Positions 15,189 through 24,783 are shown, counted from the stretch's first letter. The stretch: 64,000 bases of DNA from Xylanimonas allomyrinae (GCF_004135345.1 NZ_CP035495.1:3348001-3412000), one strand, 5' to 3'. Notes: a model not told the origin generated them from the letters alone. Program-made: numbers and translations.

Positions 15189-15952
15189 TGGGGGAGACGT
15201 TCGCGACCACGGCGTTCTCCGGGTCGATGCTGCTGGCCGTGCCCGTGGCGATCCTCGCCGGGCTCGTGTCGTTCGCGTCGCCGTGCGTGCTGCCGCTCGT
15301 GCCCGGATACGTGGGCTACGTCAGCGGGATGGCGGCGGCCACGGCGGGATCGGCACCCGGGCGCACGGCGCCCGTGCGGGGCCGCGTGCTCGCGGGCGTC
15401 GCCCTGTTCGTCGCCGGGTTCACCGCCGTGTTCGTCGCGCTGATGGCCGCGGCGGGCGCGGTCGGGGTCCACCTCGTGCAGTGGCAGGGCGTCATCCAGC
15501 GGGTGCTCGGCGTCGTGGTCGTCCTCATGGGACTGGCGTTCCTGGGTGGGCTGCCGTTCCTGCAGCGCGAGCGGCGGCTGCACCTGAGCCCGCGCGCCGG
15601 GCTGTGGGGCGCGCCGCTGCTCGGCGTCGTGTTCGGGCTGGGCTGGACGCCGTGCGTGGGGCCGACGCTCGGCGCCGTCCAGGTGCTCGCGCTCGACGAG
15701 GCGTCGGTGGCCCGCGGGGTCGCGCTCGGCATCGCATACTGCCTCGGGCTCGGCGTGCCGTTCCTGCTGGTCGCGCTCGGGCTCCAGGCCTCGCAGCGCA
15801 TGCTCGGGTTCCTGCGCCGGCACCGGCTCGCGATCCTGCGGGTCGGGGGCGGGCTGCTGGTGCTCATCGGCCTGGCGCTCGTCACCGGGGTGTGGGGCGC
15901 CGTCACCCGGGCGCTCCAGGGCTGGGTCAACGGCTGGGAGACGGTGGTCTAG
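15188..15952 (+). CDS. ccdA: Cytochrome c biogenesis protein CcdA (DsbD transmembrane family)
   Basis: A 254-residue protein with six predicted membrane segments. The two redox cysteines lie in FASPCVLPLVPGYVG (first helix) and GLGWTPCVGPTLGA (fourth helix), the classical CcdA arrangement. It moves electrons from cytoplasmic thioredoxin to the TlpA/ResA partner encoded upstream. ATG 15188 shares a base with the tlpA stop (TGATG), and its TAG stop shares a base with the resB GTG. Confidence 0.95.
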   Translation: MGETFATTAFSGSMLLAVPVAILAGLVSFASPCVLPLVPGYVGYVSGMAAATAGSAPGRTAPVRGRVLAGVALFVAGFTAVFVALMAAAGAVGVHLVQWQGVIQRVLGVVVVLMGLAFLGGLPFLQRERRLHLSPRAGLWGAPLLGVVFGLGWTPCVGPTLGAVQVLALDEASVARGVALGIAYCLGLGVPFLLVALGLQASQRMLGFLRRHRLAILRVGGGLLVLIGLALVTGVWGAVTRALQGWVNGWETVV

Positions 15953-17711
15953 TGAGTCGCACGCAGGCCGGGCCGGGGTACCGGCCCGAGGGGATCGCGG
16001 ACGAGTTCGTCGAGCCGCAGCCGGACGGCCGTCCCGCCGTCACGCCGCCGTCCATCGGGGTGGTCGGCATGCTGCGCTGGACGTGGCGCCAGCTCACGTC
16101 GATGCGCGTGGCCCTGCTGCTGCTCATGCTGCTGGCGGTGGCGGCCGTGCCCGGGTCGATCCTGCCGCAACGCGGCCCCAGCCCCGACAAGGTGCTGCAG
16201 TACCTGGGCGACCACCCGGCGAGCGGCCGGTGGCTCGACCGGCTCGGGTTCTTCGACGTCTACACCTCGCCGTGGTTCAGCGCGATCTACCTGCTGCTGT
16301 TCGTCTCGCTCGTCGGGTGCATCCTGCCGCGCGCGTTCCAGCATGCCCGCAACCTGCGCGGGCGCCCGCCGCGCACGCCCGCACGCTTCGCACGGTTCCC
16401 GGCCCAGGGGGCCGGGGTCTCGACGGCGTCCCCCGACGACGTCGTCGCGGCAGTGGGCGCGCGGCTGAGGCACGCGCGGACCTTCCGTGTCGACGTCGGC
16501 GCCGAGGATCCGCGCGGCGAGCGCCCCGCGACGCGCACCGTGGCCGCCGAGCGCGGCTACCTGCGCGAGACCGGCAACCTGGTGTTCCACGTCGCGCTGC
16601 TGGGGCTGCTCGTCTCGGTCGCGACGGGCCAGCTCCTCCACTACCGCGGGCAGGCCATCGTGACCGAGGGGCGCGGGTTCGCCAACGCCGTCGTCGACTA
16701 CGACACGTTCGACCGGGGCGCCTGGTTCCGCCCGTCCGAGCTGAGCCCGTTCTCGATGACGCTCGACTCGTTCGACTCGCAGTTCGCGTCCGACACCGTC
16801 GCGTTCGCCCAGGCCCGCGACTTCACGGCCCATGTGACCGTGACGGGGGCAGGCGGCGCGCAGGAGCGGCGGACCATCAAGGTCAACCACCCGCTGACCG
16901 TCGACGGGGCCAAGATCTACCTCCAGGGCAACGGCTTCGCCCCCGAGATCACGGTGCGGGACGCGAACGGCGAGGTCGCCTACGCGGGGCGCGTCCCGTT
17001 CATCCCGCAGGACACGTTCTACACCTCGCGCGGCGTCGTCAAGGTGCCCGACGTCGGCAAGGGCCTCGACCAGATCGGCCTCGCCGGGTACTTCCTGCCC
17101 ACCGCCGTGATCGACGACGACGGCCGCGCCCGCTCGGTGTTCCCGCAGCCCAACGCTCCGCTGCTCGTGCTCGACGTGTTCACGGGCGACCTCGGCCTCG
17201 ACGGCGGCGTGCCGCAGAACGTCTACCGCCTCGACACCGCCAACCTCACCGCGGCCACCGGAGAGGACGGCAACCGCGCCCAGGTGCTCGTGCGGCCGGG
17301 CGAGACGGTCGACCTGCCCAACGGGCTCGGCACGATCAGCCTCGGCGCCGAGATCCCGCGCTACGTGGCGCTCGACCTGCGCTACGACCCGTCGCTCGGC
17401 TGGGTGCTGGCGTTCGCGCTGCTCGCGCTCGCCGGCCTCGCCGTCTCACTGTTCACCCCGAGGCGCCGCGTCTGGGTCCGTGCCTGGGCGGAGCCCGGCG
17501 GGGGCATACTCGTGTCGAGCTCGCGGGCCTCGCCCGCGGGGACGACGCCGGCCTCCAGGCCGAGGTCGACCGTGCCTTGGCAGCGGTGCCGGGGCTCGTC
17601 GAGGAGCCGCCGTCGGACGCCACGCCGCCGGACACCTCGGACCATGCGACGCACGACCCCGTCCACCACGCCGTGGAGGACGCCACGAAGGACCGGGAGG
17701 ACCCCCGATGA
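15952..17711 (+). CDS. resB: ResB cytochrome c biogenesis protein, frame broken near 17501
   Basis: ResB/Ccs1 with membrane segments at MRVALLLLMLLAVAAV, near SAIYLLLFVSLVGC and at LVFHVALLGLLVSVAT, a large external domain, and a final segment ending SLFTPRRRVWVRAW. It works with CcsA to carry and ligate haem. After about residue 515 the frame becomes Arg/Ser/Thr-rich, while the family-like tail (HTRVELAGLARGDDAGL) continues in another frame to 17711, where its stop forms ATGA with ccsA. One extra G in the run at 17500-17504 gives exactly 587 codons. I read this as a sequencing or assembly error. If real, the protein would lose its normal C-terminus. Confidence 0.88.
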
Positions 17712-18679
17712 CCACCGCCGAGCTCAGCACACTGCTCGTCTGGGCCGCCGCGACGGCGCTCGCCATCGCGATGGTCGCGTTCGCCGTCGACCTCGCACGA
17801 CGCACCGAGGCGCGCGCGGACGCACGGGCGACCGCACGCGAGCTGGCCGCGGTCGGCGCGGCCGCCCCGCGTGGCGCCGGCGCTCCGGCCACCGCGGGAG
17901 CCGCCGAGGCCGTCGTCGCCGCGCGCCGCGCCGCCGGCATCGCCATGTCGACGACGTGGCTGGGCGCCGCGCTGCTGCTGGCCGGGATCGTGCTGCGCGG
18001 CGTCGCCGCAGGCCGCACGCCGTGGGCCAACATGTACGAGTTCACGCTCACGGGGTCGTTCGTCGCCCTCGCCGTGTTCCTCGCCGTCTCGACGCGCCGT
18101 GACGTGCGGTTCCTCGGGGCGTTCGTCACGGGGCTCGCGACGCTGTTCCTGGTGCTGGGGCTCAACGTGTTCTACGTCGCGGCGACGGGCGTGATGCCCG
18201 CGCTGCGCTCGTACTGGCTGGTCATCCACGTGGGCGTCGCCATCACGGCGTCCGGCGTCTTCACGGTCGCGTTCGTCGCCTCGGTGCTCCAGTTGCTGCG
18301 CACCGCACGCGACGGCGGTGCCGGGTGGGCCGCCGGGTGGCGCTGGCTCGACCGCGTGCCCGCGCCGGTGTCGCTGGAGGCGCTGAGCTTCCGGCTCAAC
18401 GCCGTCGGGTTCGTGCTGTGGACGTTCACGATCATCGGCGGCGCCATCTGGGCCGAGCACGCCTGGGGCCGCTACTGGGGCTGGGACCCCAAGGAGGTCT
18501 GGTCGTTCGTCATCTGGGTCGTGTATGCCGCCTACCTGCACGCGCGGACCACGCGCGGCTGGTCGGGATCGCGCGCGGCCTGGTTCGTGGTGGTCGGCTA
18601 CGCGTGCGTGCTGTTCAACTTCACGGGCGTGAACCTGGTGTTCAACGGCCTGCACAGCTACTCGGGGCTGAAGAGCTGA
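17708..18679 (+). CDS. ccsB: CcsA/CcsB haem-handling cytochrome c synthase subunit
   Basis: A 323-residue polytopic protein. The WWD haem-binding motif is clear in WAEHAWGRYWGWDPKEVW near residues 250-270, and conserved histidines lie in SYWLVIHVGVAI and in the C-terminal FNGLHSYSGLKS. With ResB it forms the system II cytochrome c synthase. The Ala-rich cytoplasmic stretch at about residues 33-75 is longer than usual. ATGA overlap with the corrected resB end completes a five-gene coupled operon. Confidence 0.95.
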   Translation: MTTAELSTLLVWAAATALAIAMVAFAVDLARRTEARADARATARELAAVGAAAPRGAGAPATAGAAEAVVAARRAAGIAMSTTWLGAALLLAGIVLRGVAAGRTPWANMYEFTLTGSFVALAVFLAVSTRRDVRFLGAFVTGLATLFLVLGLNVFYVAATGVMPALRSYWLVIHVGVAITASGVFTVAFVASVLQLLRTARDGGAGWAAGWRWLDRVPAPVSLEALSFRLNAVGFVLWTFTIIGGAIWAEHAWGRYWGWDPKEVWSFVIWVVYAAYLHARTTRGWSGSRAAWFVVVGYACVLFNFTGVNLVFNGLHSYSGLKS

Positions 18680-18700
18680 CCCGCGAGCGGCGGCCCGCGC

Positions 18701-19006
18701 TCAGTTGGGCAGGTCGGGCTCCTGCCGCTCGCGGCGTTTGCGCTCCTGGTCGAGCCGCCACAAGAACTCCGGGTCGTCGTCGGGCGCGAGCGGGCCGGAC
18801 GGGCCGGCGGGGCCCTGCGACGACCTCCCGCCCAGGCGCCTGAACACGATCCACACGAGCGACCCGACCACGGGCATCAGCACGATGACGACGACCCACA
18901 GCCACTTCGGCAGGCCACCCGTCTGGTCCTTGCGTGTGCCGGCGAGGTCCGTGAGCGCGTAGACGACCAGGCCGAGGACGGCCAGCGTGAGCAGGGCGCG
19001 AAGCAT
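18701..19006 (-). CDS. PLDc_N-domain small membrane protein
   Basis: A 101-residue protein with two hydrophobic segments (LLTLAVLGLVVYALTDL and WLWVVVIVLMPVVGSLVWIV), the second ending FRRLGGR: the pattern of the phospholipase-D nuclease N-terminal domain (PLDc_N). These small proteins occur alone in many Actinobacteria and have no enzymatic part. The charged tail lies in the cytoplasm. ATG 19006 follows a TAGGCT box by 6 bases. It is convergent with ccsA. Confidence 0.8.
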   Translation of the reverse strand: MLRALLTLAVLGLVVYALTDLAGTRKDQTGGLPKWLWVVVIVLMPVVGSLVWIVFRRLGGRSSQGPAGPSGPLAPDDDPEFLWRLDQERKRRERQEPDLPN

Positions 19007-19012
19007 GGCTCC

Positions 19013-19018
19013 AGCCTA
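19013..19018 (-). promoter_or_regulatory. -10 box TAGGCT (leaderless) of the PLDc_N gene
   Basis: On the minus strand TAGGCT is followed by 6 bases and ATG 19006. Confidence 0.6.
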
Positions 19019-19092
19019 TTGCGGCGCGGGCGGTGCGGGGCCCGAACCGTGCGGCGCCGGGCCCACGGGTCAGGCGCCGCAGTCCGGGCGCC

Positions 19093-19098
19093 TAGGCT
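19093..19098 (+). promoter_or_regulatory. -10 box TAGGCT (leaderless) of the DUF4229 gene
   Basis: TAGGCT is followed by 6 bases and GTG 19105. It is the mirror image of the box at 19013, giving a compact divergent promoter. Confidence 0.6.
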
Positions 19099-19104
19099 GG
19101 GATC

Positions 19105-19389
19105 GTGCCGTTCCTTCTGTACTCGCTCTACCGCGTGGTCGTGTTCGCGGCCGTGTTCGCGCTGCTGCTCCTGCTGGGGGCGCAGCCCGTCGTCGCGGGT
19201 GTCGTCGGCGTCGTCGTCGCCGCGGCCGTGGCCTACCTGTTCCTGCGGCCGGCGCGGGACGCCGCCGCGGCCTGGATCGCGGCGCGGGCGCAGGCCCGCA
19301 CGGAGCGTCACCGGCAGGGCCGGTTCGCTCGGCGCGTCGCGGAGGACGAGTCGATGGAGGATGCCGCAGACGACGCGCACGAACGGTGA
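19105..19389 (+). CDS. DUF4229-family small membrane protein
   Basis: A 94-residue protein with two hydrophobic helices (LYRVVVFAAVFALLLLLG and VAGVVGVVVAAAVAYLFL) followed by a basic then acidic tail, QARTERHRQGRFARRVAEDE. This matches the actinobacterial DUF4229 group often found next to menA or cytochrome genes. Function unknown. GTG 19105 is set by the -10 box six bases upstream. It converges with menA. Confidence 0.75.
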   Translation: MPFLLYSLYRVVVFAAVFALLLLLGAQPVVAGVVGVVVAAAVAYLFLRPARDAAAAWIAARAQARTERHRQGRFARRVAEDESMEDAADDAHER

Positions 19390-19464
19390 GCGTCCCCGCT
19401 CGTCGAGCGACCGGATGACGTCCCGGCCGTCCTGGCTCCGGGCGACCGTTCGGTCAGCGGGACG

Positions 19465-20346
19465 TCACAGCGGACGGCCCAGCACCAGGCCCAGCGCCAG
19501 GAGCACACCGAACGCGAGCTCGTACATGCCGGTCCCGGCGAGCACGGGCACCAGGAGCTTGCCTCGAGCCCCGGCGAGCACCGGGAGCGACAGCAGCAGC
19601 GCCGGCCCGGCGAGCAGTACCACCAGCAGCGCCCACGGCGTCCAGATCGCGCACAGGGCACCCAGCAGGATCGGCAGCCAGATGCCGGCCACGTAGGCGC
19701 GGCGCGCGCGGGCGTCGCCCAGGCGGACGGCGAGCGTGCGCTTGCCGGCGAGCAGGTCGGTGGGGATGTCACGCAGGTTGTTGACCATGAGCAGCGCGCA
19801 CGCGACGAGCCCGACGCCGACGGCACCGAGCACCGACGGCCCCGTCAGGCGTCCGGCCTGCGTGAACGTCGTGCCCAGCGTGGCCACGAGCCCGAAGAAC
19901 ACGAACACGCCGATCTCGCCCAGCCCCGCATAGCCGTAGGGGCGGCGGCCACCCGTGTAGAACCAGGCGGCCAGCACGCAGGCCGCGCCCACGGCCAGCA
20001 GCCACCAGTGGCCCGCGAGCCAGGTGAGCACCACGCCGAGGACGGCCGCCACGCCGAACGCCGCGAACGCAGCAGCCTTGACCCGGCCGGGCCGGGCGAG
20101 GCCCGACGCCGTCAGCCGCAGCGGTCCCACCCGGTCCACGTCGGTGCCGCGCACGCCGTCCGAGTAGTCGTTGGCGTAGTTGACACCCACCTGGAGGGCG
20201 AGCGCGACGCCCAGTGCGAGACCTGCGCGGCCGAGCGCGAAGGCCCCGGCGTGGGCGGCCGCGGCCGAGCCGATGAGCACGGGAGCCGTGGCGGCGGGAA
20301 GGGTGCGGGGACGGGCTCCGGCGAGCCACTCGGCGGGCGTGGCCAT
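19465..20346 (-). CDS. menA: 1,4-dihydroxy-2-naphthoate polyprenyltransferase MenA
   Basis: A 293-residue membrane prenyltransferase of the UbiA superfamily with about eight to nine helices. The first Asp-rich motif is NYANDYSDGVRGTD (about residues 57-70), which binds Mg2+ and the prenyl diphosphate, followed by RLTASG. The second Asp region is in MVNNLRDIPTD. It attaches the polyprenyl tail to DHNA, giving demethylmenaquinone. It sits downstream of menE on the same strand (63-bp gap), so the two may be co-transcribed. Confidence 0.94.
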   Translation of the reverse strand: MATPAEWLAGARPRTLPAATAPVLIGSAAAAHAGAFALGRAGLALGVALALQVGVNYANDYSDGVRGTDVDRVGPLRLTASGLARPGRVKAAAFAAFGVAAVLGVVLTWLAGHWWLLAVGAACVLAAWFYTGGRRPYGYAGLGEIGVFVFFGLVATLGTTFTQAGRLTGPSVLGAVGVGLVACALLMVNNLRDIPTDLLAGKRTLAVRLGDARARRAYVAGIWLPILLGALCAIWTPWALLVVLLAGPALLLSLPVLAGARGKLLVPVLAGTGMYELAFGVLLALGLVLGRPL

Positions 20347-20409
20347 GTGCGGTGGTACTCCTCGTGCGACGGTGGGGCGCTGGACGCCCCGGGCAGGTCG
20401 GGTGGCGTG

Positions 20410-21752
20410 TCAGCGCTCGGCGCCGGCGGCCGCGGAGGCGACCGCCCGGCGGTCCACCTTGCCGGGACCGCGCAGCGGCAGCGTCCCGGTGAGGTAGACC
20501 CGTCGCGGGGCCGACGGCGCCCCCAGCCTAGCCGCGACGGCGGCGCGCACCCGCGTGAGGGCCTCCGGGGCCACGGGGGTGAGGCGCTCCCCGTGTCCAG
20601 GGACGGCGACGACGGCGACGACGACCTGGCCCCACTCGTCGTCGGGCACGCCGACCACGCACGACTCGGCGCCGGCCAGCCCGAGCGTCGTCGGGGCGAG
20701 GTCGGCGAGCGCGGCCTCGACGGCCGCGGGGGCGACGTTGACGCCGCCGGTCACCACGACGTCGTCGGCGCGTCCGAGCACGGACAGGACGGCGGGAGAC
20801 GCCGCGGCGGACGTGCCGTGCGGCCTGGGCGTGCGCTCGACCGGCCCGTCGGGGCCAGGCTGCCGAGGTCGCTGGTGCGGAACCAGCGGGTGCCGGCGTC
20901 CGGTCCGGCGTCGTCGGTGCGGAAGGCGGCCGCGGTGGCCGCGTCGTCGCCGAGGTATCCGAGCGCGAGCACCGGCCCGGCGATCTCGACGACGCCGACC
21001 GCGGGCGTGCCCTGGCTCGCGGTGGCGACCGGCTCGCCCATGCCGGGGTGGCGGTGCGGGTCCGGGAGTCCCTGCGCCGGAGGGGCGAGGCGCAGGCGGA
21101 CGCCGGTCAGCGGGACGCCGTCGTACACGCATCCGCCTGCCGTCTCCGACATGCCGTACGTGCGCACGACCGGTACGCCCGCGGCCCTGGCGCGCGCGAG
21201 CAGCGAGGGCGGGGTCGCCGCGCCCCCCAGCAGCACCGCCGCGCAGCGGGCCAGCGCGTCGAGACCCGCGGCGGCGCCGTCGTCGGCGGCCGTGAGGACG
21301 CGGTGGAGCTGCGTCGGGACGAGCGAGACATGCACCGGGGCACCGTCCGCGAGCGCGGAGCAGAGGAGTGCGGCGAGCGCGTCCGGGGTGAAGCGGGCAC
21401 CCGGCTCGGCCGCGACCAGGGGGTCGGGCACGCCCTCCCGCCCCGCGAGCACCGAGCGCACGACGACCTGGAGCCCGGCGATGTGGGTCGCCGGGAGCGT
21501 GAGCACCCAGCGGCCCGGGCCGCCGAGCCGCTCGTGCGTCGCCGCCGCGGATGCGTGCAACGCCGCCGCGGTCAGCGCGACCTCGCGCGGGGTGCCCGTG
21601 GACCCGGACGTCTGGACGACCAGCGCCGCCCCCTCCGGCGGCGCGGTCGCGTGCAGGCGCGGCAGCGGGGCGACGGCGGGGCCGCCGTCGAGCGCGTCCC
21701 GGACCGCGAGGTCGAGACCGCCGACGGCGTCGGGAAGGCGTGTGTGATGCAC
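20410..21752 (-). CDS. menE: O-succinylbenzoate-CoA ligase MenE, frame broken near 20851
   Basis: An acyl-CoA ligase of about 447 residues after correction. The AMP-binding P-loop is QTSGSTGTPREVAL, followed by TYGMSETAGG. The C-terminal domain has GRADDVVVTGGVNVAP and the catalytic lysine in LPLRGPGKVDRRA. It activates o-succinylbenzoate to its CoA ester. The N-terminal part (through RTSDLGSLAP) and the C-terminal part (from PDGPVERTP) lie in different frames. One more C in the minus-strand GGCCCCG at 20851-20854 joins them as LAPDGPVE and yields 448 codons. GTG 21752 is chosen from a TACTCT box 6 bases upstream; ATG 21806 is an alternative. Confidence 0.88.
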
Positions 21753-21758
21753 GTCGAC

Positions 21759-21764
21759 AGAGTA
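21759..21764 (-). promoter_or_regulatory. -10 box TACTCT (leaderless) of menE
   Basis: On the minus strand TACTCT is followed by 6 bases and GTG 21752. Confidence 0.5.
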
Positions 21765-21833
21765 GGTGCCCGAGTGGCGCGCGCGTCCCGGCGCGAGGCG
21801 GGACATAGGGTGGACGCGAGTCGAGGAGGCGTA

Positions 21834-22910
21834 GTGAGGCGAACTCTGTGTACGGCCGTCGGCGTGCTGGCGGCATCGCTCGTGCTTGCAGCGTGCGGCG
21901 CCGACCAGCCGGCAAGCGTGACGAAGACCGTCCCGCCCGACGTCTCGGTGTCCAAGGACGCGCCGCCCGATCCCGCTCCCGTCCCGATCGTGTGGCCGCT
22001 GACGGGCGTGCCCACGGACGAGGTCGCCCAGCGCCCCGCCCTCGCGATCAAGATCGAGAACTCACCCCAGGCTCGCCCGCAGACGGGGCTCGAGTACGCC
22101 GACATGGTGTGGGAGGAAGTTGTCGAGGGCGGCATCACGCGCTACGTCGCCGTGTTCCACTCCCAGATCCCTGACGCCGTTATGCCGGTGCGGTCGGCCC
22201 GGCCGATGGACCCGGCGATCGTTGCCCCTCTCGGCGGCATCCTCGCCTACTCGGGCGCGCAGCAGCAGTACATCGCCGCGATCAACGCCTCAGGCGTGCA
22301 GTCGATCATCATGGACGCCGGCAACGCCGGGTTCCGCCGTGAACGCACGCGCCGCGCCCCGCACAACGTCGTCGGGTCGCCGCAGACGTTCCTGGACCAG
22401 GCGCGTGACGACCGTGCCGTGCCCCCGCCTGCGCAGTTCCCGTTCGCGCCCGAGGTCGGTCAAGGCACCGCGGCGTCCACGGGAACTCCGGCGACGCGGC
22501 TCGACGTGCGGATGTCGGGCCAGCAGCGCACCGTGTGGGACTGGGACGCGGCGAGCGGGACGTTCCTGCGCAGCGACGGGGCGACGCCGTCGGTGTCGAC
22601 GACGGGTGCGCGGCACGCAGCACGCAACGTCGTGCTGCTGTCGGTCCAGATGGTCAACACCGATGCGCGCGACCCGGCCGGGAATCCCGTTCCCGAGACG
22701 CAGCTCGTGGGCACGGGCACGGGCGTGGTGGCTGGTGGCGGCAAGTCCGTCGAGGTGTCGTGGAGCAAGGCGTCGACGGCCGAACCGCTCGTGCTCAGCG
22801 GGGCAGACGGTGCTCAGGTCGTCCTCGACCCGGGGGCGACCTGGGTCGAGCTGGTCCCGACGAACGCTTCCGGGGCTGGGACATCTCCTGACGCCGCTGG
22901 CGGGCACTGA
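21834..22910 (+). CDS. DUF3048-family secreted lipoprotein
   Basis: A 358-residue protein with a lipoprotein signal ending LVLAAC. The DUF3048 family core is visible: GVPTDEVAQRPALAIKIENS, ARPQTGLEYADMVWEE, then SARPMDPAIVAPL, and near the end GADGAQVVLDPGATWVELVP. Members (YerB-like) are exported proteins of unknown function. GAGGAGG lies just before GTG 21834, and a TAGGGT -10 box is at 21806-21811, so unlike many neighbours this mRNA has a short leader with a ribosome-binding site. It is divergent from menE. Confidence 0.88.
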   Translation: MRRTLCTAVGVLAASLVLAACGADQPASVTKTVPPDVSVSKDAPPDPAPVPIVWPLTGVPTDEVAQRPALAIKIENSPQARPQTGLEYADMVWEEVVEGGITRYVAVFHSQIPDAVMPVRSARPMDPAIVAPLGGILAYSGAQQQYIAAINASGVQSIIMDAGNAGFRRERTRRAPHNVVGSPQTFLDQARDDRAVPPPAQFPFAPEVGQGTAASTGTPATRLDVRMSGQQRTVWDWDAASGTFLRSDGATPSVSTTGARHAARNVVLLSVQMVNTDARDPAGNPVPETQLVGTGTGVVAGGGKSVEVSWSKASTAEPLVLSGADGAQVVLDPGATWVELVPTNASGAGTSPDAAGGH

Positions 22911-22940
22911 TCGGGGCTGCGGGCACGCCTCGGCATGTGC

Positions 22941-22954
22941 TATCGATTTCGATA
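22941..22954. promoter_or_regulatory. AT-rich palindrome upstream of the RCC1/SipW locus
   Basis: TATCGA-TT-TCGATA is a perfect inverted repeat inside the most AT-rich stretch of the window (about 22940-22985), which also holds GCGATAACGATTC. This stretch is the likely promoter/operator region for the secretion locus. Three CATGTG words follow between 22991 and 23030. Confidence 0.5.
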
Positions 22955-23061
22955 TCTGTTCGCCATTTTGCGATAACGATTCTTTGTGCCATGTGACGGT
23001 CTTCGCGCGCCATGTGCGCGGGGCATGTGGTCTGCCCACGTAATTTCTTCCACGAATCCGA

Positions 23062-23082
23062 CCGCGGCAGGCAGCGCCGCGG
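23062..23082 (+). promoter_or_regulatory. Leader hairpin before the RCC1 gene
   Basis: CCGCGGC (23062-23068) pairs with GCCGCGG (23076-23082), followed by CATTTTCG. It sits in the presumed 5' leader, about 20 bases before GTG 23104, and could act as an attenuator or stabilise the mRNA. Confidence 0.4.
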
Positions 23083-23103
23083 CATTTTCGTTCAGGGGGA
23101 ATC

Positions 23104-24783
23104 GTGGGTAGCGAGAGCCGTGCTCCGGTGGTGAAAAGAATGTGGCGCCTCCGCCGCGTCCACACCGTCACCGTGGCCTTGGCCGCACTTGTGGTGGCGG
23201 CGCTCGTGGCCGAGCCCAGCGCAGCCGGATTCAGGGACGTCACCTATGCGCAGGCGGAACTTCCGACCGTGGCGGCGCCCGGTCTGGTCCCCGTCGTGGA
23301 CGACCGGTCCGCGGGATCGGCGCTGTTCCTTGACCAGTTCGGTGCGCTGTACGTGGCGGGGGATCAAAAGAGTGGCGACGGGGCTGGGGGAAATCCCAAG
23401 TCCACGTCCGTCCCGACCAAGGTCACGTTTCCGAAAGGCCTGCGGATTATCGAAGCCGCGGGCGCGTCCAACGACTACGACTCTGATTCTCGGACGGCTT
23501 GGGCGGCGCTCGACTCGAGTGGCGTGGTCTGGACATGGGGAGCGGTGTGGAACGGCCCGAACCTTCTAGGAAGAGGAACCATCGGGGCACCCGAGTCTTA
23601 CACCCCCGGCAAAGTGGTGGCGGGTCCCGGAGGCAAAGCGCCGCACTTTATCGACCTTGAACTCGGCGAGAACCAGTTCTACGCCCTGGACGAGAAAGGC
23701 ACGATGTGGGTCTGGGGATACGGTTCCGAGAACCTTCCCACCTTGTCTCGGGACGATGCCAGCTACCCGGTGCCTGCGAACCTGGCGGCCAAGCCAGGAA
23801 AGGAGATCGATAAATGCGGGTCGAACGACATCGAAGCTGTGACCTGGCACTCCATCTGGGGCGGCTACAACGCCGGAGCCGCGGTCTCGACGGCGGGACT
23901 CATCTACACCTGGGGCTTTGACAACTCTGACGGGATGACGGGCAGCAGGAACAGCCAGCTCTGCCCATACCTGAACCCGGGGGCAAACGAGGCCCTGTTC
24001 ATGGCGTATCAGGACACGTACAAGGACGCGTCCGGTAGTTCATACGAACTCGATCCGGACGCGGCGACCTTCAGCGATCGGAAGCAGCGGGTGGCAGCCA
24101 TCGCCGACGAGATGAAGACCAGGACCATCTGCGGAGGACCGATCGCGAAGGCGCTCGTGGACGACAATCCGGGTTGCCCGGTTCGCCAGATCGGCTACGG
24201 CGCGAGGGCGCCACGGATGCTGCTGCAGAACGGCGACCTGTACACGTGGCAGGTCTCCGCCGATTACACATACGGCGGGCCGATGCTCGGCCGAGAGCCA
24301 GTTGGCGAACATGCCGACTCCGAGCGCTATAGCCCGGGTGTGGCACTCGCGAACGTCGTCTCGGTGGTCGACGGAATCGGTTCGGTCGTGGCGTTGAAGG
24401 ATGACGGAACCGTCTACGGGTGGGGTCGCAACGACTACTGCCAGGCGATCGGTGTCCATGCGAAGAACGCGGAAAAGTCATGCGGAACCATCGAATCTGA
24501 TGAGGTGGTCGCGCTACCTACTCGCGTCTATGGCCTCCCTGAATCCGTCCCCGTCACGAGCCTCGCCGCCACGCAATGCGCCGCCTGGGCCATCGCGAGC
24601 GACGGCTCCATGTACGCGTGGGGTGGCGGGACGATCGTCGGGGATGACTACGTGAAGTGCGTCTCCGGTAGGTCCCTGGGATACAAGATCTACGACCAGA
24701 CAAAGGCCACCGGTGCCCTCCCGTTCGGCGAGCCTGTCACCGCCGACGCCACGGGGACGATCAAGGTCCGCGACAAGGACTGA
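23104..24783 (+). CDS. Secreted RCC1-repeat beta-propeller protein
   Basis: A 559-residue exported protein. A hydrophobic segment at about residues 20-42 (VTVALAALVVAALVAEPSAA) is followed by GFRDVTYAQAEL, reminiscent of the AxF(T)D processing region of SipW-type substrates. The mature part holds RCC1-like repeats with the GxxYxWG pattern: GVVWTWG, GTMWVWG, GLIYTWG, GDLYTWQ, GTVYGWG and GSMYAWGGG, enough for a propeller. Acidic inserts separate the blades. GTG 23104 has AGGGGGA upstream. It is first in a cluster with three TasA/camelysin-like proteins and a SipW peptidase. Codons are visibly more AT-rich than in neighbours, suggesting acquisition. Confidence 0.8.
   Translation: MGSESRAPVVKRMWRLRRVHTVTVALAALVVAALVAEPSAAGFRDVTYAQAELPTVAAPGLVPVVDDRSAGSALFLDQFGALYVAGDQKSGDGAGGNPKSTSVPTKVTFPKGLRIIEAAGASNDYDSDSRTAWAALDSSGVVWTWGAVWNGPNLLGRGTIGAPESYTPGKVVAGPGGKAPHFIDLELGENQFYALDEKGTMWVWGYGSENLPTLSRDDASYPVPANLAAKPGKEIDKCGSNDIEAVTWHSIWGGYNAGAAVSTAGLIYTWGFDNSDGMTGSRNSQLCPYLNPGANEALFMAYQDTYKDASGSSYELDPDAATFSDRKQRVAAIADEMKTRTICGGPIAKALVDDNPGCPVRQIGYGARAPRMLLQNGDLYTWQVSADYTYGGPMLGREPVGEHADSERYSPGVALANVVSVVDGIGSVVALKDDGTVYGWGRNDYCQAIGVHAKNAEKSCGTIESDEVVALPTRVYGLPESVPVTSLAATQCAAWAIASDGSMYAWGGGTIVGDDYVKCVSGRSLGYKIYDQTKATGALPFGEPVTADATGTIKVRDKD

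Noticed and set aside
17500-17510. Programmed -1 frameshift in resB
   Set aside because: The codons GGC GGG GGC do not form a standard X-XXY-YYZ slippery site, no strong downstream structure was noted, and six similar one-base deficits occur in unrelated genes of the window.
15952-18102. ResB read in its starting frame to 18102, overlapping ccsA by almost 400 bp
   Set aside because: The tail after about 17504 is Arg/Thr/Pro-rich without family similarity, while the alternative frame gives the ResB-like end and an ATGA junction with ccsA.
22981-23000. Rex operator in the SipW control region (TTTGTGCC...)
   Set aside because: Only half of a TTGTGA site is present and there is no TCACAA partner at the right distance.
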